This document shows, piece by piece, positions 32,245-40,265 of a stretch of DNA of 64,000 nt. A model generated the notes under the pieces. It saw only the letters and a list, made by a program, of their open reading frames with translations, made no database searches and was not told the DNA's origin. Origin of the DNA: RDYZ01 sp964518905 (GTDB lineage: Bacteria > Cyanobacteriota > Cyanobacteriia > Cyanobacteriales > Geitlerinemataceae); contig CAZFJL010000009.1 in NCBI GenBank assembly GCA_964518905.1, forward strand, positions 1 through 64,000, written 5' to 3'. Position 1 is the stretch's first letter. Each line of letters begins with the position of its first letter. The translations under genes and the position numbers were made by a program.

Positions 32245-32817
32245 ATGACCGTTCTCGTCGTGGCCACTGGCAATCCCGGCAAGGTGACTGAATTCGCAGC
32301 CTATCTCAAGGACACGCCTTGGGAACTCCAGCCAAAACCGGCGGATCTGGATGTGATCGAGACGGGCAAGACCTTTGCGGAAAATGCTGCCCTCAAGGCG
32401 ACAACGGTGGCGCAGGCGACCGGCCACTGGGCGATTGCCGATGATTCGGGGCTAGCCGTGCGAGCGCTCAACGGTGCGCCCGGTTTGTATTCGGCGCGAT
32501 ATGGTCTTGACGATAACAATCGAATTCGGCGGGTGTTGTTCGAGCTGCAAGAGTTCGAGGATCGCTACGCCGAGTTTCTCTGCGCGATCGCGGTGGCGCG
32601 TCCCGATGGATCGATCGCGCTCGCAGTGGAGGGAGTCTGTCCCGGCGAAATCGTTGAACCGGAGGGCGTCGGCGGATTTGGTTATGATCCGATCTTCTAT
32701 GTCCCCGCAGCGGGGAAAACCTTTGCGGCGATGCCCAAGGAGGAAAAACGCCGCTATAGTCATCGCGGACGGGCGATCGCCGATTTACTCCCCCAACTCA
32801 ATGCGATAGCGTCCTAG
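32245..32817 (+). CDS. rdgB: Non-canonical purine NTP pyrophosphatase (RdgB/HAM1)
   Basis: This 190-residue housekeeping enzyme hydrolyses ITP, dITP and XTP to keep deaminated purines out of nucleic acids. VLVVATGNPGKVTEFAAYL is the N-terminal nucleotide-binding motif, WAIADDSGLAVRALNGAPGL contains the catalytic Asp pair, and GGFGYDPIFYVP and EEKRRYSHRGRAI complete the signature. Length is normal. It converges with the RND pump gene 79 bp away. Confidence 0.96.
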   Translation: MTVLVVATGNPGKVTEFAAYLKDTPWELQPKPADLDVIETGKTFAENAALKATTVAQATGHWAIADDSGLAVRALNGAPGLYSARYGLDDNNRIRRVLFELQEFEDRYAEFLCAIAVARPDGSIALAVEGVCPGEIVEPEGVGGFGYDPIFYVPAAGKTFAAMPKEEKRRYSHRGRAIADLLPQLNAIAS

Positions 32818-32896
32818 CCGCAGGGCTCCCCGCTACAGACCAGACATCCCGAACGCTCAAACGATCAACGAATAAACGGTTAGGCAGGGTGGGCAA

Positions 32897-35800
32897 CTAC
32901 GATCGCAGCGCTACCGGCTCCCGCTCCTCCACCGGGCGCTCCTGCGCGTCCACAGCAGAGTCAGGATCTGGCGGTAGATTCTGGCCGGGGCCGAAGTCTC
33001 GCAGCAGACCCATCAGCGCCGGAACCATCGTCGGCGTAACGATCGTCGAGAACGCCAGCCCGCCCGTTAGCACCACACCCAACCCCTGATACAGCTCCGC
33101 GCCAGAACCGGGCATCGCCGCGAGGGGCAACATCCCCAAAACGCTGGTCGCAGCGGACATGAAGATCGGACGCAGACGATCGCGGGTGGCCTGATACAGC
33201 GACTCGTGATATTCCAAGCCCTGCTCCGTCTGGAGCTGCAAGGCGCGATCGACCAGCAAAATCGCATTATTGACCACGATCCCGGTCAAAATCACGAACC
33301 CGAGACCGGTAATCATATCGAGCGGGATCGTCACGCCGGGAATCCAGTTGACGACGACCAGACTGACCAAGGCTCCGGTCAAGCCCAGCGGCACGGTTGC
33401 CATGATCACTAGCGGATAGAGAAAAGAGCGATAAAGCGCCATCAACAGTAGATAGGTGATGATCAGCGACAGGACGAAGGCAGACAAGAGCTGACTGAGC
33501 GTTTCGGCGAGTTGGTCTGCCGAACCGGCCAGTTCGATGCGATAGCCGCTGGGCAGAGTTTGGCGCACCGCCGCCAGAACGTTGGTTTCGGTGGCGCTGA
33601 CCGTACCGCCTAGGGGTGCGTTCGGCGCGACGGTGGCGGTGAGCGTAATCGATCGCTCCAGATCGACGCGGTTGATCGTGTCGGGGCCGATGCCCTCTTC
33701 GATGGTGGCGACATCGCCGAGCTGAACGATCAGGCCGTCTTTCGTATAGAGCGGCAGTTGGCGCAGCCGATCGGGCGTCTCGACCGCCGTATCTTTGAGT
33801 TCGACCGTCACATCAAGCTCTTCTTGGCCGTCGATGAATTGCGAGGTGAAGCGCCCGCCCAGCGCGGCTTCGACGACCGCTCCGACCTCAGCTTCCGTCA
33901 GGCCGACCTGAGCGAGCCGATCGCGATCGGGGTATACCTTCAGCTCCGGCGCACCGTAAACGAAGTTCGATCGCACGTTGACGACGCCCTCGACGCCGCG
34001 CAGTTGACCGCTCACATTTTGCTCGATCGCCGATAATTCCTGGAGATCCGGGCCGATAATTTGGACTTCAAACTGTTTGCCGGGGTCGCTGAAAATCGGC
34101 ACGCGAATGGGAAACAGAAAGCGGAAACCGGGAAACTGTCCGCCCGCCGGGAGCAGTCGGGCAATCATGCCGTTTAGCCCCGCGCCGTTGGCATAGCGAT
34201 CTTTTAAGTCGAAGCCGATGCCGCGTAGGCCGGAACGCGAAACAAAAAAGGTGTTGCGGACTTCTGGCTGCTGCCGGACAAAGTCGCGCACGTCGTCGGT
34301 CAGGCGGACAGACTCTTCGGTACTCGTGCCAGGAAATGGCTCGGTTAGCCAAATTACAATATTGCGGTTGCCTTCGGGCAGGTAGTCGGCCTGAGGTAGG
34401 AGCGCCATCGTGCCAATCAGCAGTGCCGACATCGCGCCCAACACCATCAAGCGACGCGGCTTACGGCCTTTGCCGATCGACCAGCCCGCCGCTGCCAGCA
34501 GTGTGGTTTCGAGTTGATTCTGAAAATAGCGGAATGTGGCCGACATCCGCGCCACCTGACGCTCGATCCAGTTACCACCGCGAAAGTCGCCGTTATGTTC
34601 GTCGCTTTCGAGCATGATGTTGGCTTCACGCCGATCGAGGAAGAGCCCCGCCAGCATCGGTACGAGGGTTAGCGCCGAAAATAGCGAGATCGACACCGAT
34701 GTCGCCAGCGTAATTCCCAGCGCGGTGAATAGTGCTCCGGCCTCGCCCTGCACCAACACCAGCGGCGCGAACACCGCCACCGTCGTCAGCGTCGAAGCCA
34801 GCATCGCACCCCACACTTCCTGCGTCCCGTCGATCGCGGCACGCATCACGCCTTTGCCATTTTGAATGTGGGTGAAGATGTTTTCCACCACCACGATCGC
34901 GTTATCGACCACCATCCCCACGGCGAACGCCAGCCCCGCGAGGCTAATCACGTTCAGCGTTTGGCCGAGTGCGCCCATAACGATAAACACCGTAATCAAC
35001 GTGGTGGGGATACTCAGCGCCACCACCGCCACCGTCCGCAGCGATCCGAGGAATAACAACAGGACGATCGTCGCCAAGATGCCACCGGTCAGCAGGTTGT
35101 TGCGCACCAGTGCGACGGACTGGTCAATATAGGTGCTTTGGTCGTAAAAAATTTCAAACTGTACGCCCTGGCCTTCCGCATCGAAGCGGGTTTGCAGTTC
35201 GTCGATGCTGTCGCGTAGCCCCTCGGCGATCGCGGCCACATTTGCACCGACGCGATGAATCACACCAATGCCGACGGCGGGATCATCGTTATAGCTGAAA
35301 TAACTTTCGCGGAAGCGGCGACCCATCTGCGCTTCGGCCACATCCCCGAGAAAAACGCGCCCATTTTCATCACGGCGCAACACAAAGCTTTCCAGTTGCG
35401 TCAGCTCGTCGGCGCGGCTCTCGGTGCTGACACGGTATTCGCGGCGTCCCAATACTAGTGGGCCACCCCGCACGTCGCGGTTATTGGCTTGTAGTGCCGT
35501 GGTCACGTCGTCCAGGCTGAGGTCACGATCGCTCAACGCCTTCGGATCGACCTGTACTTCGACCTCACGCTCGCGGCCACCGATCACCATAAAGCGGCTC
35601 GTACCCTCAACCCGCCGCAAACGCGGCACGACCACCTCATCGGCTAAATCACGAAACCGGTCTTCATCTGCTGCCGTCCCGTCCTTCGCGGCCAAAATCA
35701 ACCACATCATCGCGCTCGCGCCGCCACCGTTGGAGACGATGACGTTCGATTCGCCCGCCTCCTCTGGTAGCTGCTCCACCTGCTGCATTTTGTTCAACAC

Positions 35801-36121
35801 CGCCACCAGGCGATCGTCGATGTCTGTCCCCCAAGCGAATTCGAGCGTAATATCGCTCACACCGAGGCTGCTGGTGCTGGACATTTCCTGCACGGCTTCG
35901 ACTTCTTCGAGGCGTTCCTCGATCGGGCGTGTTACCAGGTCTTCGACTTCGGCAGGACCCGCGCCGGGGTAGGGCGTGGTAATCGAGATCTGCGGGCGTT
36001 CACCACCCGGTTGCAGTTCCAGGGGCAAATTGAGCAGAGATATGATGCCGGTCAGCGCCAGGACGGCGAAGACGGCGAGGGTTCCGTGACGCCAGCGGGT
36101 GGCGATTTCGATAAGTTTCAT
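32897..36121 (-). CDS. RND-family efflux transporter permease (AcrB-like)
   Basis: This inner-membrane proton-driven pump of about 1074 residues is the usual size. It has the duplicated RND architecture: helix 1 (LAVFAVLALTGIISLLNL), a large periplasmic loop, helices 2-6, a second loop and helices 8-12. The relay Asp pair lies in AFAVGMVVDNAIVVVENIF. ATVPLGLTGALVSLVVVNWI and TGIVVNNAILLVDRAL fall in the second half. The C-terminal tail is Pro/Glu-rich. It lies 125 bp downstream of its membrane-fusion partner on the same strand, with a hairpin in the gap. No TolC-type channel is present. I used the ATG at 36121; an upstream codon at 36163 adds 14 Pro/His-rich residues. Substrate unknown. Confidence 0.95.
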   Translation of the reverse strand: MKLIEIATRWRHGTLAVFAVLALTGIISLLNLPLELQPGGERPQISITTPYPGAGPAEVEDLVTRPIEERLEEVEAVQEMSSTSSLGVSDITLEFAWGTDIDDRLVAVLNKMQQVEQLPEEAGESNVIVSNGGGASAMMWLILAAKDGTAADEDRFRDLADEVVVPRLRRVEGTSRFMVIGGREREVEVQVDPKALSDRDLSLDDVTTALQANNRDVRGGPLVLGRREYRVSTESRADELTQLESFVLRRDENGRVFLGDVAEAQMGRRFRESYFSYNDDPAVGIGVIHRVGANVAAIAEGLRDSIDELQTRFDAEGQGVQFEIFYDQSTYIDQSVALVRNNLLTGGILATIVLLLFLGSLRTVAVVALSIPTTLITVFIVMGALGQTLNVISLAGLAFAVGMVVDNAIVVVENIFTHIQNGKGVMRAAIDGTQEVWGAMLASTLTTVAVFAPLVLVQGEAGALFTALGITLATSVSISLFSALTLVPMLAGLFLDRREANIMLESDEHNGDFRGGNWIERQVARMSATFRYFQNQLETTLLAAAGWSIGKGRKPRRLMVLGAMSALLIGTMALLPQADYLPEGNRNIVIWLTEPFPGTSTEESVRLTDDVRDFVRQQPEVRNTFFVSRSGLRGIGFDLKDRYANGAGLNGMIARLLPAGGQFPGFRFLFPIRVPIFSDPGKQFEVQIIGPDLQELSAIEQNVSGQLRGVEGVVNVRSNFVYGAPELKVYPDRDRLAQVGLTEAEVGAVVEAALGGRFTSQFIDGQEELDVTVELKDTAVETPDRLRQLPLYTKDGLIVQLGDVATIEEGIGPDTINRVDLERSITLTATVAPNAPLGGTVSATETNVLAAVRQTLPSGYRIELAGSADQLAETLSQLLSAFVLSLIITYLLLMALYRSFLYPLVIMATVPLGLTGALVSLVVVNWIPGVTIPLDMITGLGFVILTGIVVNNAILLVDRALQLQTEQGLEYHESLYQATRDRLRPIFMSAATSVLGMLPLAAMPGSGAELYQGLGVVLTGGLAFSTIVTPTMVPALMGLLRDFGPGQNLPPDPDSAVDAQERPVEEREPVALRS

Positions 36122-36196
36122 AGCGCGAAACGGGTGTGGAGGAGGTGGGTAGTGGCGCGACATCTCGAAAAAGATGCGTGGCAGGACAAGGCAAGG

Positions 36197-36233
36197 TTCT
36201 ATCGTTCCTATGCAGAGCGTAGGAACGATGGAA
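36197..36233. other. Hairpin between the MFP and RND genes
   Basis: TTCTATCGTTCCTA (36197-36210) and TAGGAACGATGGAA (36220-36233) form a stem of up to 14 positions with one non-Watson-Crick pair and a nine-base loop. No T-run follows in the direction of transcription. It may tune the ratio of adaptor to pump mRNA. Confidence 0.55.
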
Positions 36234-36246
36234 TTTCACGCAAGAA

Positions 36247-37785
36247 CTATTCGACGATTTGAACCGCTGCTCCGTCGCGGAGACCGTCGCCACCTTTGCT
36301 AACCAGCGTTTGACCGGGAGCTAGTTCGGGACTGACGATCGCCATGCGATCGCCGAGATCTGCTACCAACTCCACCGGCACTTCTTTTGCAACATCACCA
36401 TCGACGACATATACCACCCAGCCCGACAGGCGGCGCGTTAGCACGTCGCGATCGAGCACAAACGGCGCTCCTGGTAGTGGTAACTCCACCTGCGCGGCGA
36501 TCGCCATCCCCGGAACCAAATCAGCAGGCGAATTGTCCAAACGAACTCGGACGCGCTGGCTGCGGCTGGCCTGGTTCGCGGTCGGCACGACGCCTGTAAT
36601 GGTGGCAGCGGCACGCCAGTTTGGTAGAGCGCTAGCACTCAGTCTCACCAGCGTTCCGGTTCCCACCTGGCCGCTGTAATTTTCGGGAACGTCTAGGAAC
36701 ACATCGAGGCGATCGCCGCTGACCACGGTGGCGGCAGGGTCGTTGGACTCTACATAATCGCCCACATTCACCGGGCGATCGCGGACGTAACCAGCGGCAT
36801 TACTCACGATCGTTGCCCGCGATAGCTCCAGTTCCGCTTGTGCCACTGCGGCCTGTGCTGCCTGGACGAGTCCGCGTTGCGCTTCGATTTCCTCAAGCCT
36901 TGGCCCCGCCGTGGCTTCCGCGAGCTGTGAAGTCGTCCGCATCCGTTCGCTGGTGGCAGCGTCGAGACTGGCTCGCGCCTGCGCGAGGCTCTGCTGGTTT
37001 TCCGTCGCTTGCTGCGCCAGAGCAGAGGTGGCACGGAGGCGATCGCTCATGGCCGCACTGGCACGGGTTTCAGCCTCAACGAGCGATCGGCTCGACAGTG
37101 CGCCAGTGGTGGTCAAGCTGCGCGTCCGCTCCAGATTGTCGATCGCCTCCTGCTCACGAGCTGTCGCCATTTCTAGCTCCGCCTGCCGCTGGGCGGTCAG
37201 ACTGGGCAGCATCGCTTCAACATTGGCCAAATTCTGATGGGCTTCAAGCTCGCGAGTTTCGGCCATCTGTAGTTCCGCTTGACGCTGAGAGATGATTTCC
37301 GGGCGCGTGCCGGTTTCCAGTTGCGCCAGATCGCTGCGAGCCGAAGCCAGAGCCGCGCGGGCTTCGGCCAGGGCGAGCTGCTGATCGGCTGTGTCGAGCA
37401 TGACGATGGCCTGACCCGCTGCTACGCGATCCCCCACATCCACGAGCACCTGCATCACCGTCCCCGTTGTCTGCGCCCGCACTGTGGCGCTGTCTGCCGC
37501 TTCTACTTCGCCGATAAGATCCACGGTTTGCATCCCGTCACCTGCGGCCAGTGTCGTGATCTCCACCGGGCGCGGGGGTGGGCCAGCCAAAGCCGGGGGC
37601 GGGGTCTGCCCGTTGCGTGACATGACCGACCAAGCCCCGAAGCCACCGCTGACCACTGCCACTGCGATCGCCAGTTTCAACCAGCGGCGGTTCGGGCGGG
37701 GTTGGCTTGGCGGTTCGGGTGAGCGAGACGCGTTGGCCGATCGCTCTAGCTGGGTCTGTTCGTCCGTGCGCTGTTGCGTTTGCAT
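36247..37785 (-). CDS. RND efflux periplasmic adaptor (membrane-fusion protein)
   Basis: This 512-residue protein bridges the RND pump to the outer-membrane channel. The N-terminus is cytoplasmic and polar, with one membrane anchor (LKLAIAVAVVSGGFGAWSV). A lipoyl/barrel-sandwich half follows (EVEAADSATVRAQTTGTVMQ, VDVGDRVAAGQAIVMLDTAD). The alpha-helical hairpin is unusually long (about 145-310), rich in Ala/Glu/Gln and internally repetitive (RQAELQMAETRELEA, RQAELEMATAREQEA). The second lipoyl half (AAGYVRDRPVNVGDYVESN) and the beta-barrel domain follow. The gene lies between tetR and the pump gene in one operon. The identification is secure, but the transported compound is unknown. Confidence 0.94.
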   Translation of the reverse strand: MQTQQRTDEQTQLERSANASRSPEPPSQPRPNRRWLKLAIAVAVVSGGFGAWSVMSRNGQTPPPALAGPPPRPVEITTLAAGDGMQTVDLIGEVEAADSATVRAQTTGTVMQVLVDVGDRVAAGQAIVMLDTADQQLALAEARAALASARSDLAQLETGTRPEIISQRQAELQMAETRELEAHQNLANVEAMLPSLTAQRQAELEMATAREQEAIDNLERTRSLTTTGALSSRSLVEAETRASAAMSDRLRATSALAQQATENQQSLAQARASLDAATSERMRTTSQLAEATAGPRLEEIEAQRGLVQAAQAAVAQAELELSRATIVSNAAGYVRDRPVNVGDYVESNDPAATVVSGDRLDVFLDVPENYSGQVGTGTLVRLSASALPNWRAAATITGVVPTANQASRSQRVRVRLDNSPADLVPGMAIAAQVELPLPGAPFVLDRDVLTRRLSGWVVYVVDGDVAKEVPVELVADLGDRMAIVSPELAPGQTLVSKGGDGLRDGAAVQIVE

Positions 37786-37845
37786 GGTCGAGATGTCCTA
37801 AAAATAAACGGGTCTACCAGTTATCGATTGCCGATTGCCAGTGAT

Positions 37846-38484
37846 CTAATCGCACGACGGCTGCATGGAATTCGAGGCGAACTGGGGCGGGGCTGTAACA
37901 CCGGTGGTCAAAACGGTATCGAAAAGAACAGAAACGAAAATTTCGAGAGGAGCGCTGCTGCGGCTTACTTTGGCTCGTTGTAGTGCGCCTTCCCAGCTAT
38001 CGAGGATAAAGCTGGCGAGCGGCCAGGTGTCCCAGTGAGAGCCGAGTTCGCCGAGCGCCTGGGCATTTTGCAGGCAGCGATCGAAGCGATCGCGCCAGTC
38101 ATTCAGGATGCGATCGAGGCAAAGTCGGAAGGTTTCATTTTGGCTCGCCATTTCCTGAGAGAGGATGCCGACCAAACAGCCGCAGCGGTAGTCATTGCGG
38201 ATGAAGGTTTCAATACCATTCTCGAAGTATTGACGTAAGCGGTTTAGGGGCGATCGGGTCTCGTTACCGAAGCACTGTTCTAGCTGTCCTAGATACGCTT
38301 GGTTGGATGCCTCGATCACGCCGAGGCCAAAATCTTCCTTACTTTTGAAGTAGTGATAAAACGATCCTTTTGGGACGCCTGCTTCTGTGAGTACCTCTTG
38401 GATGCCCGTGTGGTTGTAACCCTTTTCGAGAAAAAAGCGCTCGCCAACCGTAAGCAGTCGCGCCTGGGTGGATGCCTTTGCCAT
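37846..38484 (-). CDS. TetR/AcrR family repressor of the efflux operon (NemR/YxaF-like)
   Basis: This is a 212-residue regulator. The N-terminal helix-turn-helix includes GYNHTGIQEVLTEAGVPKGSFYHYFKSKEDF, a pattern shared with the NemR/YxaF-like subgroup. The ligand-binding C-terminus has two Cys in RCGCLVGILSQEM, a position where related redox or electrophile sensors carry reactive Cys. It is first in the tetR-MFP-RND operon, 60 bp ahead of the adaptor. I chose the ATG at 38484 because GGAGG lies eight bases upstream. A codon at 38535 would add 17 residues. A family B repeat (38538-38655) stands between the gene and the dyad-rich candidate operator at 38656-38692. Confidence 0.92.
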   Translation of the reverse strand: MAKASTQARLLTVGERFFLEKGYNHTGIQEVLTEAGVPKGSFYHYFKSKEDFGLGVIEASNQAYLGQLEQCFGNETRSPLNRLRQYFENGIETFIRNDYRCGCLVGILSQEMASQNETFRLCLDRILNDWRDRFDRCLQNAQALGELGSHWDTWPLASFILDSWEGALQRAKVSRSSAPLEIFVSVLFDTVLTTGVTAPPQFASNSMQPSCD

Positions 38485-38537
38485 TGGGGAACCTCCGTGA
38501 GAGTAGCGATCGACTAACGACCCAAAAGCACACAATT

Positions 38538-38655
38538 ATACGAAATCCGACTGTGTATAAGCTTAGATCGCCGCTCTGAGCGAACACCGCACTTCGACTC
38601 CGCTCAGTGCTCATAGGCGTTCTTTATTTTTCTAATGCAGAACCGGATTTCGTAT
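38538..38655. repeat. Repeat family B, copy 3, inserted in the tetR leader
   Basis: It begins ATACGAAATCCGACTG and ends AACCGGATTTCGTAT. It is 118 bp with the reverse core near the centre. It abuts the first operator dyad with no spacer and lies 54 bp upstream of the tetR start, so it would be part of the 5' untranslated region. Confidence 0.9.
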
Positions 38656-38692
38656 TAGACCGGTCGTCTAGTTCGTCTTGTTTATACTAGAC
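38656..38692 (-). promoter_or_regulatory. Candidate TetR operator with overlapping dyads
   Basis: TAGAC-CGGTC-GTCTA (38656-38670) is a dyad. It overlaps a wider one, GTCTAGT (38666-38672) with ACTAGAC (38686-38692). Three half-sites of the same TAGAC type therefore lie within 37 bases. On the reverse strand a TATAAA-like box lies inside this stretch and TTCACC lies about 15 bases before it, so a promoter toward tetR is possible. The half-site resembles operators I recall for NemR/YxaF-type regulators. Confidence 0.55.
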
Positions 38693-38782
38693 TCGTTGCC
38701 TGGTGAATGCAAACAAATGTTAAAAGAATCTCGTTAGCGTTATTGGATTTAAACCCGAACTCACCTTGATGAGGATTTGATC

Positions 38783-38818
38783 AAAAAAAAAGAACCCCGA
38801 AGTCTTCACTTCGGGGTT
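38783..38818 (-). terminator. Terminator of the basic-tailed protein gene
   Basis: AACCCCGAAGT (38793-38803), loop CTTC, ACTTCGGGGTT (38808-38818) is a perfect 11-bp stem. Read leftwards it is followed by nine T, a textbook intrinsic terminator 48 bp after the stop of the gene starting at 39918. Confidence 0.9.
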
Positions 38819-38865
38819 AGGGTCTATCCAAGGTAATCAGTCACGATGAAGCAAGCAAGGGCGAT

Positions 38866-39918
38866 CTATTCCGCTGCGGTTGACGCAACATCGCTCTCGG
38901 TTTTGCTACGAAGCTGGGGCTTGGGCGTGTCGCGATCGTGGCCCGTCGATTTTTGTGTATCGTGGGAGCCGCGATCGTCACGATCAAACTTTTTACGAAA
39001 CGGCTTGCGTCCCGAAGTTCGTTTGGCGTTGCGTTTCGGCGGCATAGGGCCGACACACTCGCCGCGATCGATTTCGAGCGCTGTACCGTTGCGGTGTACG
39101 TGAAAATCCCAGAAATGTCCGAGGGTACGGCCTTCAATCTTGCCCACGAGTGAAAGCTTGAAGAAGCGTGCCGTCTCGCCTTTTTTTCGCGGAGCTTGGC
39201 GAATTTTAACCACGGTGCACGATCGCTCTTCGGAATAGAAGACGACTTCGCCACGAATGGAAAAATAGTTATCGTCTTCAACCTCAGAGGAAGCGATCTG
39301 CGTCTCTTCCGCGTCGGTCTCTGCTTCTTCCTGAGCGAGAGTCTCAGGCTCCCAAACACCGACGATTTGCAGGTGCAGCGATTCACTGTCCTGCTGGGTG
39401 CGCGGGTAGACCACCCAAAGGTGTGACTCCTCAAGATTGATATGTTTTTTGATCAGGCTCATCACCCGACCCAACAACACCGAGTCAATTTCAGCTCCAT
39501 CATCGCTAAAAAATGTCCCGCAGGTGAACTGGTCTTCTGAGGGGACGTATTTACCGCGTATCAGCCCGATCGCGCGAAACTGCTTCGGTTCACTGGGGGC
39601 AGGAATCGGGCGAGAGCGATCCACCTCAGCGGGTGTTGTTGCCGCCACAGTAGCCGTCGCCGCCGGTATCGAAGCAGGAGGCTGCGAGGCTTTGACGCTC
39701 GTGGTGGTCTTGCTCGGTCGCGGTAAGGGCTTAACGGGAGACTGAAGCTTCATTCCAGACGTGGGTGTCGGGTGGACGTCGGTGGACGCCTCTGCGGTAG
39801 GCTTTGCCGGTGGGTTCGGTCGCTTGGGTGGTCGGGCGATCGGGAGATCGCTCGCATTGGTAGCTGAATTGTTGGTCACGACGTCGGAATTTTGGATAGA
39901 CCGGGAAGGGGAACTCAT
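38866..39918 (-). CDS. Conserved cyanobacterial protein of unknown function with basic C-terminus
   Basis: This is a protein of about 350 residues that I do not recognise functionally. The first 125 residues are Pro/Ser/Thr-rich and probably disordered. A folded region follows (about 130-300): FRAIGLIRGKYVPSEDQFTC, HINLEESHLWVVYPRTQ, LHLQIVGVWEPE, YFSIRGEVVFYSEE, FFKLSLVGKI and HFWDFHVHRNGTALEI, with many short beta strands as in an OB-like or barrel fold. An acidic insertion (EEAETDAEETQ) splits it. The tail is highly charged (RKKFDRDDRGSHDTQK), suggesting nucleic-acid or ribosome contact, which is inference. The ATG at 39918 has GGAGGAGG seven bases upstream. It is monocistronic, ending in a strong terminator. 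Confidence 0.75.
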   Translation of the reverse strand: MSSPSRSIQNSDVVTNNSATNASDLPIARPPKRPNPPAKPTAEASTDVHPTPTSGMKLQSPVKPLPRPSKTTTSVKASQPPASIPAATATVAATTPAEVDRSRPIPAPSEPKQFRAIGLIRGKYVPSEDQFTCGTFFSDDGAEIDSVLLGRVMSLIKKHINLEESHLWVVYPRTQQDSESLHLQIVGVWEPETLAQEEAETDAEETQIASSEVEDDNYFSIRGEVVFYSEERSCTVVKIRQAPRKKGETARFFKLSLVGKIEGRTLGHFWDFHVHRNGTALEIDRGECVGPMPPKRNAKRTSGRKPFRKKFDRDDRGSHDTQKSTGHDRDTPKPQLRSKTESDVASTAAE

Positions 39919-40265
39919 ATAACCTCCTCCATAGGGAGATACATCCTCAGCGAGGCAAGACGCGAAAGGGCAAGTAGAGAGGCACGTACTATGGGTACGA
40001 AAAACCATCTCCACATTTAATCGACAGCGCTACGTTTTGGCAAACAGGATGATTCGCCTCAGTGCGATACGAAAAAGAGAGCAGATTCGGCCTGCCTATT
40101 GTACTCAATGCGTTACCGGCAACCGACGATCCGTAATGTTTGCCGAATTTGTGGCTATTGCTGAAATCAAACGCGAATCTTGCCGATGATTGAGCAATCA
40201 GAATTCGACTTAGACTTCAATCCCAACTTTAATCCCAACTTCAATCTCAACTTAAACTTCGAGGT
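39919..40265. other. Gene-free interval with a 12-bp tandem repeat
   Basis: This is the promoter region of the basic-tailed protein. Near its right end lies ACTTCAATCCCA repeated about three and a half times with small changes (40214-40260). I see no gene. Confidence 0.6.
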
